Of a stretch of DNA of 64,000 nucleotides, positions 17,454 to 27,260 are shown piece after piece. The stretch spans positions 62,001 to 126,000 of the forward strand of contig NZ_CAKKNC010000002.1 in NCBI RefSeq assembly GCF_918741285.1, written 5' to 3'. Made by a program: the position numbers and the translations under genes. Positions within the stretch are counted from its first letter, which is position 1. Each line of letters starts with the position of its first letter. The notes beneath the pieces were generated by a model that searched no databases, was not told the origin of the DNA, and saw only the letters and a program-made list of their open reading frames with translations. The stretch is from Sphingobium sp. CECT 9361. Its GTDB lineage: Bacteria > Pseudomonadota > Alphaproteobacteria > Sphingomonadales > Sphingomonadaceae.

Positions 17454-20168
17454 ATGTTTGAGAACTGCCATCTGCGGATCGGCCACGCGCCATTTGCGAG
17501 CTGCATGCCGCTCAGTCCGCAGCTCCTGGCGAGCCTCTATGCCTTGCCTCATTGTGCCGAGATGCCGCTGCGCGAGGTTCTTGAAGCGCAGAGTAAGGAC
17601 GCCCCATGGGCGGAGAGCTTTACTGTCGCCCCCGAACAGACAGCGACGGCTGTTGCCGCAATGCTGCGCCATCTGATGATGGCCACGCGGGACCTCGAGC
17701 CTGGATCCATTGCGACCGCCGCCCTGGCAACTGGCGGGAGGGCGCGCACCCATATCGAGGCGCTACGGGATCTTTGGCTTGGCAATCCAGCAATCGTTCC
17801 GTCCGAACTGGCGATATTGAAGGCATTCCTCGCCTGTGAGGCAGGCGATGCGTTGCAGTCGCTTCAGGTGATCTGGGATCGGAATAGCACCCAGCTGACA
17901 TCTCTCGAGCGCGCTGTGCTCGAGCATCTCGAATGTCACCACGGCAAGCTGGACGAGGACGATATTGATTACGTCCGCCTGGTCTCGGCCCCCAAGGTGT
18001 GCCGAGCGCCTGAATCGATCCTCGCCGGGCATGTCCAAAGGCATCTGCTTGATCCCTCGGCGCCAACGGTACCCATGGACGACAGCCTCGCGGTTTGTTC
18101 CGTCCGCGATGCACTCACGGAATGCGAAGCCGCCGCCGCCATCATCCAGCGCTGGCTTGCCGAGGATCGAACTTTGTCGGCGAGCGAGATCGGCATCATC
18201 CTGCCATCGGGGCCGGAGTATACGCATTACCTGTCGGAAGCCTTCGCGAATGCGGGCCTTACGGCATCATCGCTCCCTGCTGCGCCGGATCGCAGAAATG
18301 TTGGGGGTGAAGCGCTCCTGCATTTCCTGCAGTGCAGGCGGCGGCCTGCCCCCGCCATGGCGCTCGCCTCGCTATACTGTTCCCCCGTTCTGTGCTGGTC
18401 CCCGGATGTTGGATCGGCCTTGGCAAATGCCGTCATGGCCGGCGATTTTCACCCGATGTTGGTGCAAGACTTGAACGGAAAGCAGGCTGCGCTCTTCTCG
18501 CTGATCCGGTCAGCGTCACCTGCGACGAACGGTCAACTCAAGGAGCAAATTCGTTCCTACCTGAGATTGCTCAGTGAGGACGAGTTGCTTGCGTCCGATG
18601 TAGCTGAGGCGAAGCAGCTGGCTTCGCGCCTATTGGCCACGCTCGGCAATGGCAATGATGCCGCCGAAGCGGAACTGGAAAAGGCCATCCAATTGGCCGC
18701 AGCATACCAGGCACCGCCTTGCCCACGTGGACCTTACTACCTGGGCGGTATCTCGGTCATGTTGGCGCATGAAATGCCTAAGCGGCAGTTTCGCAGACTT
18801 CTCATCCTCGGCTTCAACGACGGTGCCTATCCGCCCCCACCTTCGGGGAATCCGTTCTTCCTCGACAGCGAGGTTGAGGCGATCTCAAACACCATCGGCT
18901 TGCAGCTCCCGTCCCAGGCCAAGCAGCTCGCTGCATCGCTCGACCTTTTCGCGCGGCAGATTGGAGCCGCAAGTGACCAGGTCATATTCCTCCTGTCAGA
19001 ACGCGATCGCAGCGGCAGCTTTCTCTCCGCCTCGTCAAGTTTGCCACTCATCTCCCGGCTCATCACTGGCATGGATGATCCTGAATCTTTGGTCGTACCG
19101 CTCACGCATAGTGAAGGTACGATCTGGGACAGGCTGGTGGCCTGGAAGCCGCGGCCAGTGGTCGACCCCCTCGAGCCCATCGAAGTGCCAACGCACTATG
19201 AGTTTGATCTCGATCTCCTGAGCCTGCGCAAGAAGGATGATGGCACCCCGAGAGCGCAGAGCCCGAGCCGGCTTGAAAAGCTCCTCATCAGCCCGCTGGC
19301 CTGGGTCCTGGCTGAACTCGGCGCCGAGCACGTCTCTTGGCAGCCGGAAGCGCTTGACGTCATGCTGCGCGGCTCTCTCGCCCACGAGGTGTTCGAACGC
19401 CTCTTCCCGCCGGGCAAGGACCACCCGTCCGACGAAGTGATCGAAGAAAAGGTGCCCGAGCTTCTTCTGGAACGCATTCGTGCAATTGCGCCGTTCCTGC
19501 AGACGTCGGCCTGGGCTGTCGAACGCAACACGCTGGAGGCGGAAATCACCAAGTCCGCCAAGCACTGGTCGATGGTACTGAAATCCCTCAACGCCGAGAT
19601 CGTGGGCAACGAATTCTGGCTCTCGGGGACCCTGTTTGTGCATCCCGTACATGGCAAAGCGGATTGCCTGCTGCGCCTTCCCGATGGGCAGCCGATCGTC
19701 GTCGATTACAAAAAGAGCAGCTCCGGAACCCGCAGACAGCGCTTGCAGAAGGGCTGGGACCTGCAGGTCGATCTCTATCGGCGCATGACCGTTCGGATCG
19801 ATGAGCGCAGTCACGAAGCTGTCGTTCGCATTGGCGAGACCTTGAACGGCTGGTCCAAACAGCCGGCGGTTGCCTATCACACGCTAAACGACGGCAACGT
19901 CCTTCTCAATGGCATCGAGGTGTTTGACAGCACTGATGTCGAACTCGTCGCAGGTGACATCGCCGTGAATGCACTTGCTCTGATTTCGGCGAGATTCGAC
20001 GCCCTCAAGGCTGGCCGGCTCGAAACGAACACCACGGCAGACGCCAAATTCTTCCAGAAAGCCGCCGCACTTGGCACTTACGCTCTCGAAGACAGTCCGT
20101 TGATCACCGCATTCATGCGTGACGATACCGCTCCTTCTGTAACCCTCCCGGACGAACTCGATGACTGA
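17454..20168 (+). CDS. AddB-like protein with C-terminal RecB-type PD-(D/E)XK nuclease
   Basis: 904 aa. The N-terminal two thirds look like a degenerate helicase of the AddB type without an obvious Walker A (ASEIGIILPSGPEYTHYLSE; RGPYYLGGISVMLAHEMPKR). The C-terminus carries an intact RecB-like nuclease: MLRGSLAHEVFERLF, GKADCLLRLPDGQPIVVDYK and the QVDLYRR helix. Paired with the AddA-like helicase, which starts 8 nt before its stop, it would form an end-resecting helicase-nuclease. It lies among accessory genes and so is probably not the housekeeping AddAB pair. Confidence 0.8.
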   Translation: MFENCHLRIGHAPFASCMPLSPQLLASLYALPHCAEMPLREVLEAQSKDAPWAESFTVAPEQTATAVAAMLRHLMMATRDLEPGSIATAALATGGRARTHIEALRDLWLGNPAIVPSELAILKAFLACEAGDALQSLQVIWDRNSTQLTSLERAVLEHLECHHGKLDEDDIDYVRLVSAPKVCRAPESILAGHVQRHLLDPSAPTVPMDDSLAVCSVRDALTECEAAAAIIQRWLAEDRTLSASEIGIILPSGPEYTHYLSEAFANAGLTASSLPAAPDRRNVGGEALLHFLQCRRRPAPAMALASLYCSPVLCWSPDVGSALANAVMAGDFHPMLVQDLNGKQAALFSLIRSASPATNGQLKEQIRSYLRLLSEDELLASDVAEAKQLASRLLATLGNGNDAAEAELEKAIQLAAAYQAPPCPRGPYYLGGISVMLAHEMPKRQFRRLLILGFNDGAYPPPPSGNPFFLDSEVEAISNTIGLQLPSQAKQLAASLDLFARQIGAASDQVIFLLSERDRSGSFLSASSSLPLISRLITGMDDPESLVVPLTHSEGTIWDRLVAWKPRPVVDPLEPIEVPTHYEFDLDLLSLRKKDDGTPRAQSPSRLEKLLISPLAWVLAELGAEHVSWQPEALDVMLRGSLAHEVFERLFPPGKDHPSDEVIEEKVPELLLERIRAIAPFLQTSAWAVERNTLEAEITKSAKHWSMVLKSLNAEIVGNEFWLSGTLFVHPVHGKADCLLRLPDGQPIVVDYKKSSSGTRRQRLQKGWDLQVDLYRRMTVRIDERSHEAVVRIGETLNGWSKQPAVAYHTLNDGNVLLNGIEVFDSTDVELVAGDIAVNALALISARFDALKAGRLETNTTADAKFFQKAAALGTYALEDSPLITAFMRDDTAPSVTLPDELDD

Positions 20169-22428
20169 ACTTTCGATTGTGCCCGCAGGCGCCGGAGCTG
20201 GCAAAACGCACCATATCCAGGAAACCCTCACCCAATGGGTCAGGGACGGCAGGGTTCGCCCAGAGAAGATCCTCGCGGTCACCTTCACAGAAGCCGCCGC
20301 CGGGGAGTTGCGGCAGCGGATCCGGGGCGCTCTGATTGCGGACAGCAATCTGTCGGCAGCGTTGGCTGTCGAGAGAGCTTATGTCTCCACCATTCACGGG
20401 CTGGGGCGCCGATTGCTGATCGAGCACGCCTTCGCATCGGGTTCATCTCCGCAGCAGCGTCTGATCGCTGAAGACGAGCAGGACTTGCTGATCCGTCGCT
20501 CGATCGAAGAAAATCCTGCATTGAGCGAGCTTTCCCGAAACCTCGCCGCCCTTGGCTATCAAGGAAGCTTCTCCTCGGACGAAACCGCAGAGGACAGCTT
20601 CCGCAAGAAGTTGCTCGGCGTCATCGCCTTGCTGCGAACGCTCGGTCCGCGAGGCAGCGATCCGGCGATGGCCGACTTTGTCGAGGCATCCATCCGGACC
20701 GGATACGGTGCACCGATCGGCAAATTTGAGACTTTGGCTGCAGCGCTCCAGAAGACTGTCGATGCCTTGCTTCAGGCCTTTCCTCGCTCTCTCGCTGACG
20801 ATGCTGGTAGTGCCACCGCCAAGACAGCATTCCGCGAGAACTTCCGCGCTCTGAAGCAGGCTCAGCAGCTGCTCGCATCCAGCGGTACAGACTGGCGGCT
20901 GTGGCAGAAGCTGCGGGCCCTGCGTATGTCGATGCGCGGCAGTCCGACCCCTGACGGCTACGACGATCTTGCATCTGCGGTCATGCTGGCGGCTGACGCC
21001 CTGGTTTTTCACCCCGGACCGCTCGAGGATGCGGTTTCGCATGCGCGCGCTCTCGTCGAAGGCGCACAGTCGGCGATGACGGACTACGAGACCCGAAAAC
21101 GCGAGCTCGGCGTCATCGACTTTAGCGACATGGTGACCAACGCTGCGCGGATACTCGATGAAAAGCCCGCCGTGCTTGGCGCCATCATGGACGAGGTCGA
21201 CTGCGTCATTGTCGACGAGTTCCAGGACACCAATCCGATCCAATTCACCTTTCTGTGGGCGCTGGCCCGCAAGGCCAAATGCGCATTGATCGTCGGCGAC
21301 ACCAAGCAGGCGATCATGGGCTTCCAGGGCGCGGATCCGCGTCTGACTGTCGCCCTTACACAGCAATTTGAAACCAGCCCGCTCGACCGGAACTGGCGCT
21401 CTGATCCGCGCATCATGGATTTTGTGAACGCACTGGGGCCGTGCCTCTTCGGTGAGGACTATACGGCGCTTGCCGCGCAGAATGCCTCGGGACACGACAC
21501 CGCTCTGGAGGTCATCGAGCTGGCCAACAAGCGCGGTGCCCGCTCCGGCGGAAAGCCCCAGCATTTCATCGCTGATCGTCTCCTGTCCCTGCTGACGGAT
21601 GATCGGGTGACCATCGTGGACAGGCATTCCAAGGCCTTGCGCGATTTGGAGCCCCGGGATGTTGCCATCCTGTGCCCGACGCACAGCCACTGCGCGAGCT
21701 ATGCCGCCGCGCTGCGGGCCCTGGGCTTGCCGGTCCGCGTTGCGGAAGGAGGCTGGTGGCAAAGCAAAATCGTTCAGGCAGCATGCTTCGCGCTTCGTTT
21801 CGCCGTCGATCCGGCAGACAACCATGCAGCGATCTGCACCGCAACGCTCGGCCCGGGCGCAACGCCGCTCGGCGATGCTCTTGGCGCTCTGGCCCGCGAC
21901 GGCCGGATCGAGACACCAGAACTCATGGCATTGCAGGGACTTTGGCCTGACTCGCTTGCGACGCCGGTGGACAGACTGGTGCATCAGGTGATCCAGGTTG
22001 CCGGGCTACGCGACTGGTGCGACCGGCTCGACGACCCCGCCCAAATGAGAGCGGACCTTCTTCGCTTCGAGGCTGAAGCGGCGGCATTCATGGATGCACA
22101 CCGGGATATGCGCGAAGCCTCCGGTTTCTATGGCCAGAGTGCCAACGTTTTCCTTGGGTGGCTCGAGAACAAGGTCGGCTTGAAGGGTGAGGATCTCCGT
22201 CCGAATCCCGCTGGCGCGGAGGCCGATGGCATCGAGATTGTAACCTGGCACGCATCGAAGGGGCGGGAGTGGCCGGTCGTGGTCGTTTGCGGCCTCGATC
22301 ACAAACTCGACCCGCGCGCCGGCACATTCAGCACAAAGTTTCCTGGTTTCGACGATCTCGATCATGTGATCGAACAGGCGACACTTGCCTATGAGTGTTC
22401 GAAGCGAACATCTGACGGAAATGGCTGA
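20161..22428 (+). CDS. AddA/UvrD-like helicase, truncated at the 3' end
   Basis: 755 aa. SF1A motifs run in order: Walker A PAGAGAGKTHH (about residues 8-18), Ia VTFTEAAAGELRQR, II VDEFQDTNPIQ (about 350), III VGDTKQAIMGFQGAD, IV LDRNWRSDPRIMDFV, V TWHASKGREWPVVVVCGLD. The frame then runs into unrelated residues (ECSKRTSDGNG) and stops, lacking motif VI and any C-terminal domain; AddA proteins are usually over 1000 aa. The break is where the following helicase fragment begins in another frame, so this is a deletion product. Without motif VI, helicase activity is unlikely. Confidence 0.8.
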   Translation: MTELSIVPAGAGAGKTHHIQETLTQWVRDGRVRPEKILAVTFTEAAAGELRQRIRGALIADSNLSAALAVERAYVSTIHGLGRRLLIEHAFASGSSPQQRLIAEDEQDLLIRRSIEENPALSELSRNLAALGYQGSFSSDETAEDSFRKKLLGVIALLRTLGPRGSDPAMADFVEASIRTGYGAPIGKFETLAAALQKTVDALLQAFPRSLADDAGSATAKTAFRENFRALKQAQQLLASSGTDWRLWQKLRALRMSMRGSPTPDGYDDLASAVMLAADALVFHPGPLEDAVSHARALVEGAQSAMTDYETRKRELGVIDFSDMVTNAARILDEKPAVLGAIMDEVDCVIVDEFQDTNPIQFTFLWALARKAKCALIVGDTKQAIMGFQGADPRLTVALTQQFETSPLDRNWRSDPRIMDFVNALGPCLFGEDYTALAAQNASGHDTALEVIELANKRGARSGGKPQHFIADRLLSLLTDDRVTIVDRHSKALRDLEPRDVAILCPTHSHCASYAAALRALGLPVRVAEGGWWQSKIVQAACFALRFAVDPADNHAAICTATLGPGATPLGDALGALARDGRIETPELMALQGLWPDSLATPVDRLVHQVIQVAGLRDWCDRLDDPAQMRADLLRFEAEAAAFMDAHRDMREASGFYGQSANVFLGWLENKVGLKGEDLRPNPAGAEADGIEIVTWHASKGREWPVVVVCGLDHKLDPRAGTFSTKFPGFDDLDHVIEQATLAYECSKRTSDGNG

Positions 22429-24046
22429 TGCGATCCAGCGTTACGATCGCGAGGTCCAGAACATTCAGGCTGACGAGGCCCTTACTTCGGATTTGGTCAA
22501 CCGATATGCTGAAGCTTCCCGCATTTTATATGCTGCACTTGCGCCGTGGGTGTTGCGGCGAGACAAGCGAGAGGACCACCTGCTCCAGCGTTTCGGGAAA
22601 GTTTGTGGCTCGCATCGCGAGATTGTTCCCATTGAAGTGCCGATCTCGAAAATGCCCCTCGCATGGCGGCGGATCTTCCTCGCCAGCGAAGCGCTCTCCC
22701 AACTGCACGAAGAGCGCTTGAGTCCTCAAGATCGGCGGATGCGGCTGTCGTTGCCCAGCGGGCGCTATCTGCGTGACGTGGCTGAGGAAATGGCTCGATT
22801 GCAGGCATTTGACGACGAGATAATGCAGGATGATTCGCCAGGCGACCCGATCGGTCCCTGGCAACGCCTTAGCCGCGAACTGCTTGGTGAGGAGGGCATC
22901 AGTCTGTTTGATCATCCGGCGGTAATACGTACGGCTGAGGAAATCGAGCATGCCGTACGCGCCGGGCACAAGGTTCTCGTATTTGGCAGGTTCATCAAAC
23001 CGATGCGCGCGCTCACGTTCTTGCTCGACGCGCGTGAGATGGTTCGACGCCTCTGTGCCGAAGACAAAGTAGAAAACAGATGGCCTCAGGCTGCGCTTGG
23101 CGAGCTCGACAGTGAACGAGAAGCTGCGCTGAAGGTTGCGCTGAGCGACCCAGCCGTGAACACGCGCGGGCTCGATCGCAAGGCCGTGGATGAGCGCCTT
23201 CGCGAGCGCGCCAGCCGCTTTGAGGCAGCGCGCCGAGCCAATCTCGAAGCCATGCGCCGAGAACTTGTTGGCGACCCGGCAGCGGCCGACCTCAGAGAGT
23301 TCTGGCTTGCAGACGCTGGACGACGCGATGGCAACTCTGCGCTCCTAGCTGCGCTTGAAGATCAGCGCAGCTTCTCCGAGCGACATCAACCTTGGAGCAA
23401 AGACGCTTTGTTGGCGGCTTTTCGCTCCCTCGTTGGAGAAGTTACGATTGCGGACCAGGTGGACGATTCTGACATTAACGTGAAGGCGCGGCTGGCGGAG
23501 CATCTGTTAGACTTCGCGGGCCGCGAAGGACACTTCGCCCGTTTAATGTATGGCGATACAGCACCACAAACGCGGCGGCTCTTGCAGGCAGCGTTCAATC
23601 GCGCAGGAAGCTGGCCGCAAGTTCTCGTGGCGCAATCACTCGTAGGACGAGAGGGCCTCAATCTCCACCAGGCGTGCCGAATGGTTGTGCTACTTCACCT
23701 TGAGTGGAACCCGGCCCACGTCGAGCAGCAAATTGGCCGTGTCGACCGGATCGACAGTAAATGGGCACGCGAAGCGGATGCCTATTTGGGCACAGAAAAT
23801 ACTTCGAGCCCACCACCAAAAATTATCATTCGTCCGGTCATTATATCTGGTTCCTATGATGACCATCATTGGTCCATACTCAAGCGCAGATGGGATAGCA
23901 TGCGCGCACAGCTTAACGGCGATATCATATCAGAGGCTCAGGTTGATGCATCGGAACCAGAGCGACAGGCACTGTTTGACAAGATCAGAGCTGCAACGCC
24001 TACCTTCGCGCCACCTCCGCTGGCGAACCGCCAAAAGAGAGTGTGA
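22391..24046 (+). pseudogene. C-terminal half of an SNF2-like (SF2) helicase, N-terminus deleted
   Basis: Open in frame from about 22385 (first ATGs 22385, 22391), 551 aa. It has an SF2 helicase C domain: KVLVFGRFIKPMRALTFLLD, LVGREGLNLHQACRMVVLLH and motif VI HVEQQIGRVDRID. The N-terminal RecA domain with Walker A and DEAD/DEAH box is absent; the sequence begins mid-protein (TEMADAIQRYDREVQ). The upstream part is replaced by the 3' end of the AddA-like gene in a different frame. Intact homologues should be about 900-1000 aa. It may be expressed as a fragment but cannot hydrolyse ATP. Confidence 0.75.
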
Positions 24047-24172
24047 GAATGCTACTATCTCGATCAACCCTCTAAAGGCCGGTTTGCTTGAGCGTCTGGT
24101 AGCGGACCTTCATCGACTTTGACGGGGGCGCGGAATGAATGATGCGAGGATCTGGATGAAGGAGCATCCGGC

Positions 24173-24829
24173 GTGAGGTTTCAAGGCCAGCTAATCACCG
24201 CTGTCGATATGGCCATTGCGAGTGGAATGGATCCGAAGCGCTTTCGAGCTGCCCTACGAGCCGCAAGTCTTGCTTGGCATCCGAACAACGGACGTTGGCA
24301 GGTCGTGCGAGGGAGCGATGAGCACCAAGACATGGAACGGGTCATGGCGCAGCTAGGCGGAGCAAGTGTCAGGCTGCGATCGACGTCACAGGCTGCAAAT
24401 GGCACGTCCGAAGTCGCAATTCGCGACGAGCAGTACGTACTCGACCTCTGCGACGCAGTTCTCGGGCTGAAGGCCGTCCGGCAGCACTGCTTTGAGTTTC
24501 TTACCGGCGATCTAGATCGGCGTGGTTACCGAAAGCCGCTGCCTGTCGACGGATTCTATCCTGCTCTTGGCCTCGTCGTGGAATATCATGAGCGCCAACA
24601 CCGCGAACGTGTCGGATTCTTCGACGATAAGCCAATGGTTTCCGGGGTACCTCGGGGCGAACAGCGCCGACGATATGATGAGCGCCGCGCCGACTTGCTG
24701 CCGAGGCATGGCTACAGTTTAGTCGTTCTCAATGTGGATGAATTCGCGCACGATAGGGCCAAGCGCCTGCTCAGGACCCATCAAGATCAGGCCATTGTCA
24801 GCCGCCGCCTTGCAAGTTTTATCGGCTGA
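24173..24829 (+). CDS. Predicted nuclease-fold protein
   Basis: 218 aa from a GTG that overlaps the TGA of a 13-codon reading frame at 24135-24176 (GTGA). The N-terminal 60 residues may bind DNA (VDMAIASGMDPKRFRAALRA). The C-terminal part, LPVDGFYPALGLVVEYHERQ with following LLPRHGYSLVVLNVDEF, has the D...E-x-H/E spacing and hydrophobic strands of restriction-endonuclease-like folds. I do not recognise a named family. It follows the broken helicase by 126 bp and may belong to the same cluster. Confidence 0.55.
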   Translation: MRFQGQLITAVDMAIASGMDPKRFRAALRAASLAWHPNNGRWQVVRGSDEHQDMERVMAQLGGASVRLRSTSQAANGTSEVAIRDEQYVLDLCDAVLGLKAVRQHCFEFLTGDLDRRGYRKPLPVDGFYPALGLVVEYHERQHRERVGFFDDKPMVSGVPRGEQRRRYDERRADLLPRHGYSLVVLNVDEFAHDRAKRLLRTHQDQAIVSRRLASFIG

Positions 24830-24857
24830 TTAATGGATATCAAGGCAATGGTGCAAA

Positions 24858-25634
24858 ATGGCTAATGAACCTCGCACCCCACGGCTTGCTGTCTTGATTG
24901 ACGCAGATAATGCATCCTCCCGGATCGCACCGCGCCTTTTTGAAGAGATTGCCAAGATCGGTGAGGCAAGTGTTCGCCGCATTTACGGCGATTTCTCCGG
25001 GACTAGGCTTAAATCCTGGGCCGACGTTCTCGCCACGCATGCGATCAAGGCGCACCAGAACTTTGCGTACACCAGCGGCAAGAATGCTTCGGATATCGCT
25101 TTGGTCATCGACGCGATGGATCTTTTGCATACCGGTCGGTTCGACGGGTTTTGCCTTGTCTCTTCCGACAGTGATTTTACCGGGCTGGCCTCGCGTATCC
25201 GTGAGCAGGGGATCGATGTCTACGGCTTCGGAGAGCAGAAAACTCCCGAGAGCTTCCGACAAGCCTGTCGCCGTTTCATCTACACCGAGAACCTGCTGCC
25301 GGAGGCGCCAACGTCAGATGAACTTGGCCGACTGGATACCCGTCCGGCTAGCGTAAAGAAGTCGCCCACTGCTGCCGCACCCTTGATCCGAACTGCCATC
25401 TCACAGCTCGATGATGAAGGGGGCTGGGTGCCTCTAGGGCGGGTGGGCCAACGCCTCGCAGCGCTCGCCTCAGACTTTGACCCCCGAACTTATGGTGAAA
25501 GCAAGCTGAGCGACCTGGTCGAGAAGGCCGGCGGCTTTGACTCACGCAGAACGGAGACCGGACATTTGCAAATCCGGGTCTCTCCGTCTGGGAAGACGGG
25601 CCAACCTAAACCCCAAAAGGCAACAGCCGGATGA
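24858..25634 (+). CDS. NYN-domain protein with C-terminal OST-HTH/LOTUS domain
   Basis: 258 aa. The N-terminal NYN/PIN-like domain (residues 8-150) shows the acidic residues VLIDADNASS, SGKNASDIALVIDAMDLLH and FCLVSSDSDFTGLASRI. After a linker, residues 170-245 (IRTAISQLDDEGGWVPLGRV, then GQRLAALASDFDPRTYG) fit an OST-HTH/LOTUS RNA-binding fold. This LabA-like arrangement suggests an RNase or RNA-targeting protein. It lies 28 bp after the nuclease-like gene and 94 bp before the phosphatase-hydrolase fusion. Confidence 0.85.
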   Translation: MANEPRTPRLAVLIDADNASSRIAPRLFEEIAKIGEASVRRIYGDFSGTRLKSWADVLATHAIKAHQNFAYTSGKNASDIALVIDAMDLLHTGRFDGFCLVSSDSDFTGLASRIREQGIDVYGFGEQKTPESFRQACRRFIYTENLLPEAPTSDELGRLDTRPASVKKSPTAAAPLIRTAISQLDDEGGWVPLGRVGQRLAALASDFDPRTYGESKLSDLVEKAGGFDSRRTETGHLQIRVSPSGKTGQPKPQKATAG

Positions 25635-25728
25635 AAGCCCGGCTGCCTCCTTGCGCTAACCAATACCTTTTCTGACGCCTTTGGGGCATGCGACCGATAA
25701 TGTCGTACATGGGTCATATCAAAGCGCG

Positions 25729-27192
25729 ATGAGCAGAAATATTCGAACAAGCACCACTGATCCGATCCAGATCCCTACACTTCCGGCCGCATCAGGACGC
25801 ATCGGCATATCCTTCTGTCCAGGAAAACAAGGGCCTGCGCTCGCTGGCTTTACCTGGAAGCGTGATCTTGCGACCGATCTAGACGCGGTGCGTGGGTGGG
25901 GGGCTGCCGCTGTCGTCTCTCTGATTGAGAAGCACGAGATGGAGCTGCTGGGGGTCGCAGACCTGGAGACTGCGGTTGCTGCGCGTGGGATGGAATGGTT
26001 TCATCTCCCAATCCCCGACGTCACCGCTCCTGGCGAGGAATTCGAGCAACGATGGCACACGGCCGGAGCCCGGCTGCGCAGTCTACTCACCGACGGGAAA
26101 AGCGTCTTTATCCATTGCCGGGGAGGGCTGGGCCGAGCCGGCACAGTGGCGGCGAGACTGCTCATCGAACTTGGCCTTGCTGACGCTAGTGGTGCAATCG
26201 CTCACGTTCGTGGCGTCAGGCCTGGCGCCATTGAGACGAAGGCACAAGAAGATCACTTGCGAGAGATCGAGCGTATCTATGATTGCTCATATGGCTGTTT
26301 GGTTGGACTGGCGGTCGGAGATGCTGTGGGGGCGACGCTCGAGTTCAAGCCGCGCGACAGCTATGCCCACATCACGGACATGGTCGGGGGAGGGCCATTC
26401 GGCTTGGATGCCGGGACCTGGACCGATGACACCTCCATGGCCCTTGCGCTGGGAGAAGCTCTGCTCGCCAGCGCGGCCAAGGGCTCGGCGTTTGAGCCGG
26501 GAGAAGCACAACGGCGCTTTGTCGATTGGTGGAGGAACGGCGCCTTCAGTCCCACGGGCAGTTGTTTTGATATCGGGATCGCAACCCGGCAGGCCCTTTC
26601 TCGGTTCGAGGAAACGGGCGACCCGATTGCCGGCTCGACCGATCCGTACTCAGCAGGCAACGGCTCACTAATGAGGCTCGCGCCAGTCGCGATCTGGGGG
26701 ATACAGCAAGATCCCGCAGTAGTGACACGAGTAGCCCGCCTACAGAGCATGACCACGCACGCTGCAGATGCGTGCCTCGAGGCCTGTGAAGCGTATGCAC
26801 TGGTCTTGCGGGCGGCTATCCTAGGTGCCGACTTTGAGGAAGCACTGGCGGTTCCCTCGGGCGAATATGGACCGGAGGTCGGTCCAATCATGGCCGGTAG
26901 CTGGCGCGGGAAAGCACGCGATCAGATTGCGAGCAGCGGATTCGTCGCGCACAGCCTCGAAGCAGCGATCTGGTCCGTGGCAAACACGACGAGCTTCGAC
27001 GACGCAGTGCTGTTGGCAGCCAACCTCGGTGAGGATGCCGACACTACTGCCGCAATTGCCGGGCAGTTGGCTGGCGCAATTTACGGCGCATCGTCGATCC
27101 GCCGATCATGGCTAGAAAAGCTGGCATGGCGCGACAAAATTGAGAATCTCGCGCGTAATCTGGCGTTCCCGGCAGTCGCGCTCTCAAACTAA
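25729..27192 (+). CDS. Tyrosine/dual-specificity-type phosphatase fused to ADP-ribosylglycohydrolase
   Basis: 487 aa from the ATG at 25729 (a TTG at 25681 is in frame). Residues 20-185 form a CDKN3/dual-specificity-like phosphatase with C-x5-R signature HCRGGLGRAGT (Cys near 130) and an upstream general-acid loop candidate (IPDVTAPGEEF). Residues 188-480 form a DraG/ARH hydrolase: GLAVGDAVGATLEF, metal-binding WTDDTSMALALGE (near 230) and C-terminal LGEDADTTAAIAGQLAGAIY (near 434). Both active-site sets look intact. The DraG half removes ADP-ribose from targets; the phosphatase half may act on phosphoprotein or phosphorylated ADP-ribose. The substrate is unknown. Confidence 0.88.
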   Translation: MSRNIRTSTTDPIQIPTLPAASGRIGISFCPGKQGPALAGFTWKRDLATDLDAVRGWGAAAVVSLIEKHEMELLGVADLETAVAARGMEWFHLPIPDVTAPGEEFEQRWHTAGARLRSLLTDGKSVFIHCRGGLGRAGTVAARLLIELGLADASGAIAHVRGVRPGAIETKAQEDHLREIERIYDCSYGCLVGLAVGDAVGATLEFKPRDSYAHITDMVGGGPFGLDAGTWTDDTSMALALGEALLASAAKGSAFEPGEAQRRFVDWWRNGAFSPTGSCFDIGIATRQALSRFEETGDPIAGSTDPYSAGNGSLMRLAPVAIWGIQQDPAVVTRVARLQSMTTHAADACLEACEAYALVLRAAILGADFEEALAVPSGEYGPEVGPIMAGSWRGKARDQIASSGFVAHSLEAAIWSVANTTSFDDAVLLAANLGEDADTTAAIAGQLAGAIYGASSIRRSWLEKLAWRDKIENLARNLAFPAVALSN

Positions 27193-27260
27193 CGTCGCGG
27201 CCGATACATGGCAGCGATCGGCGGCGTTGCTGTTCGGCCCGCATTGCTGCCCATGGGCAC

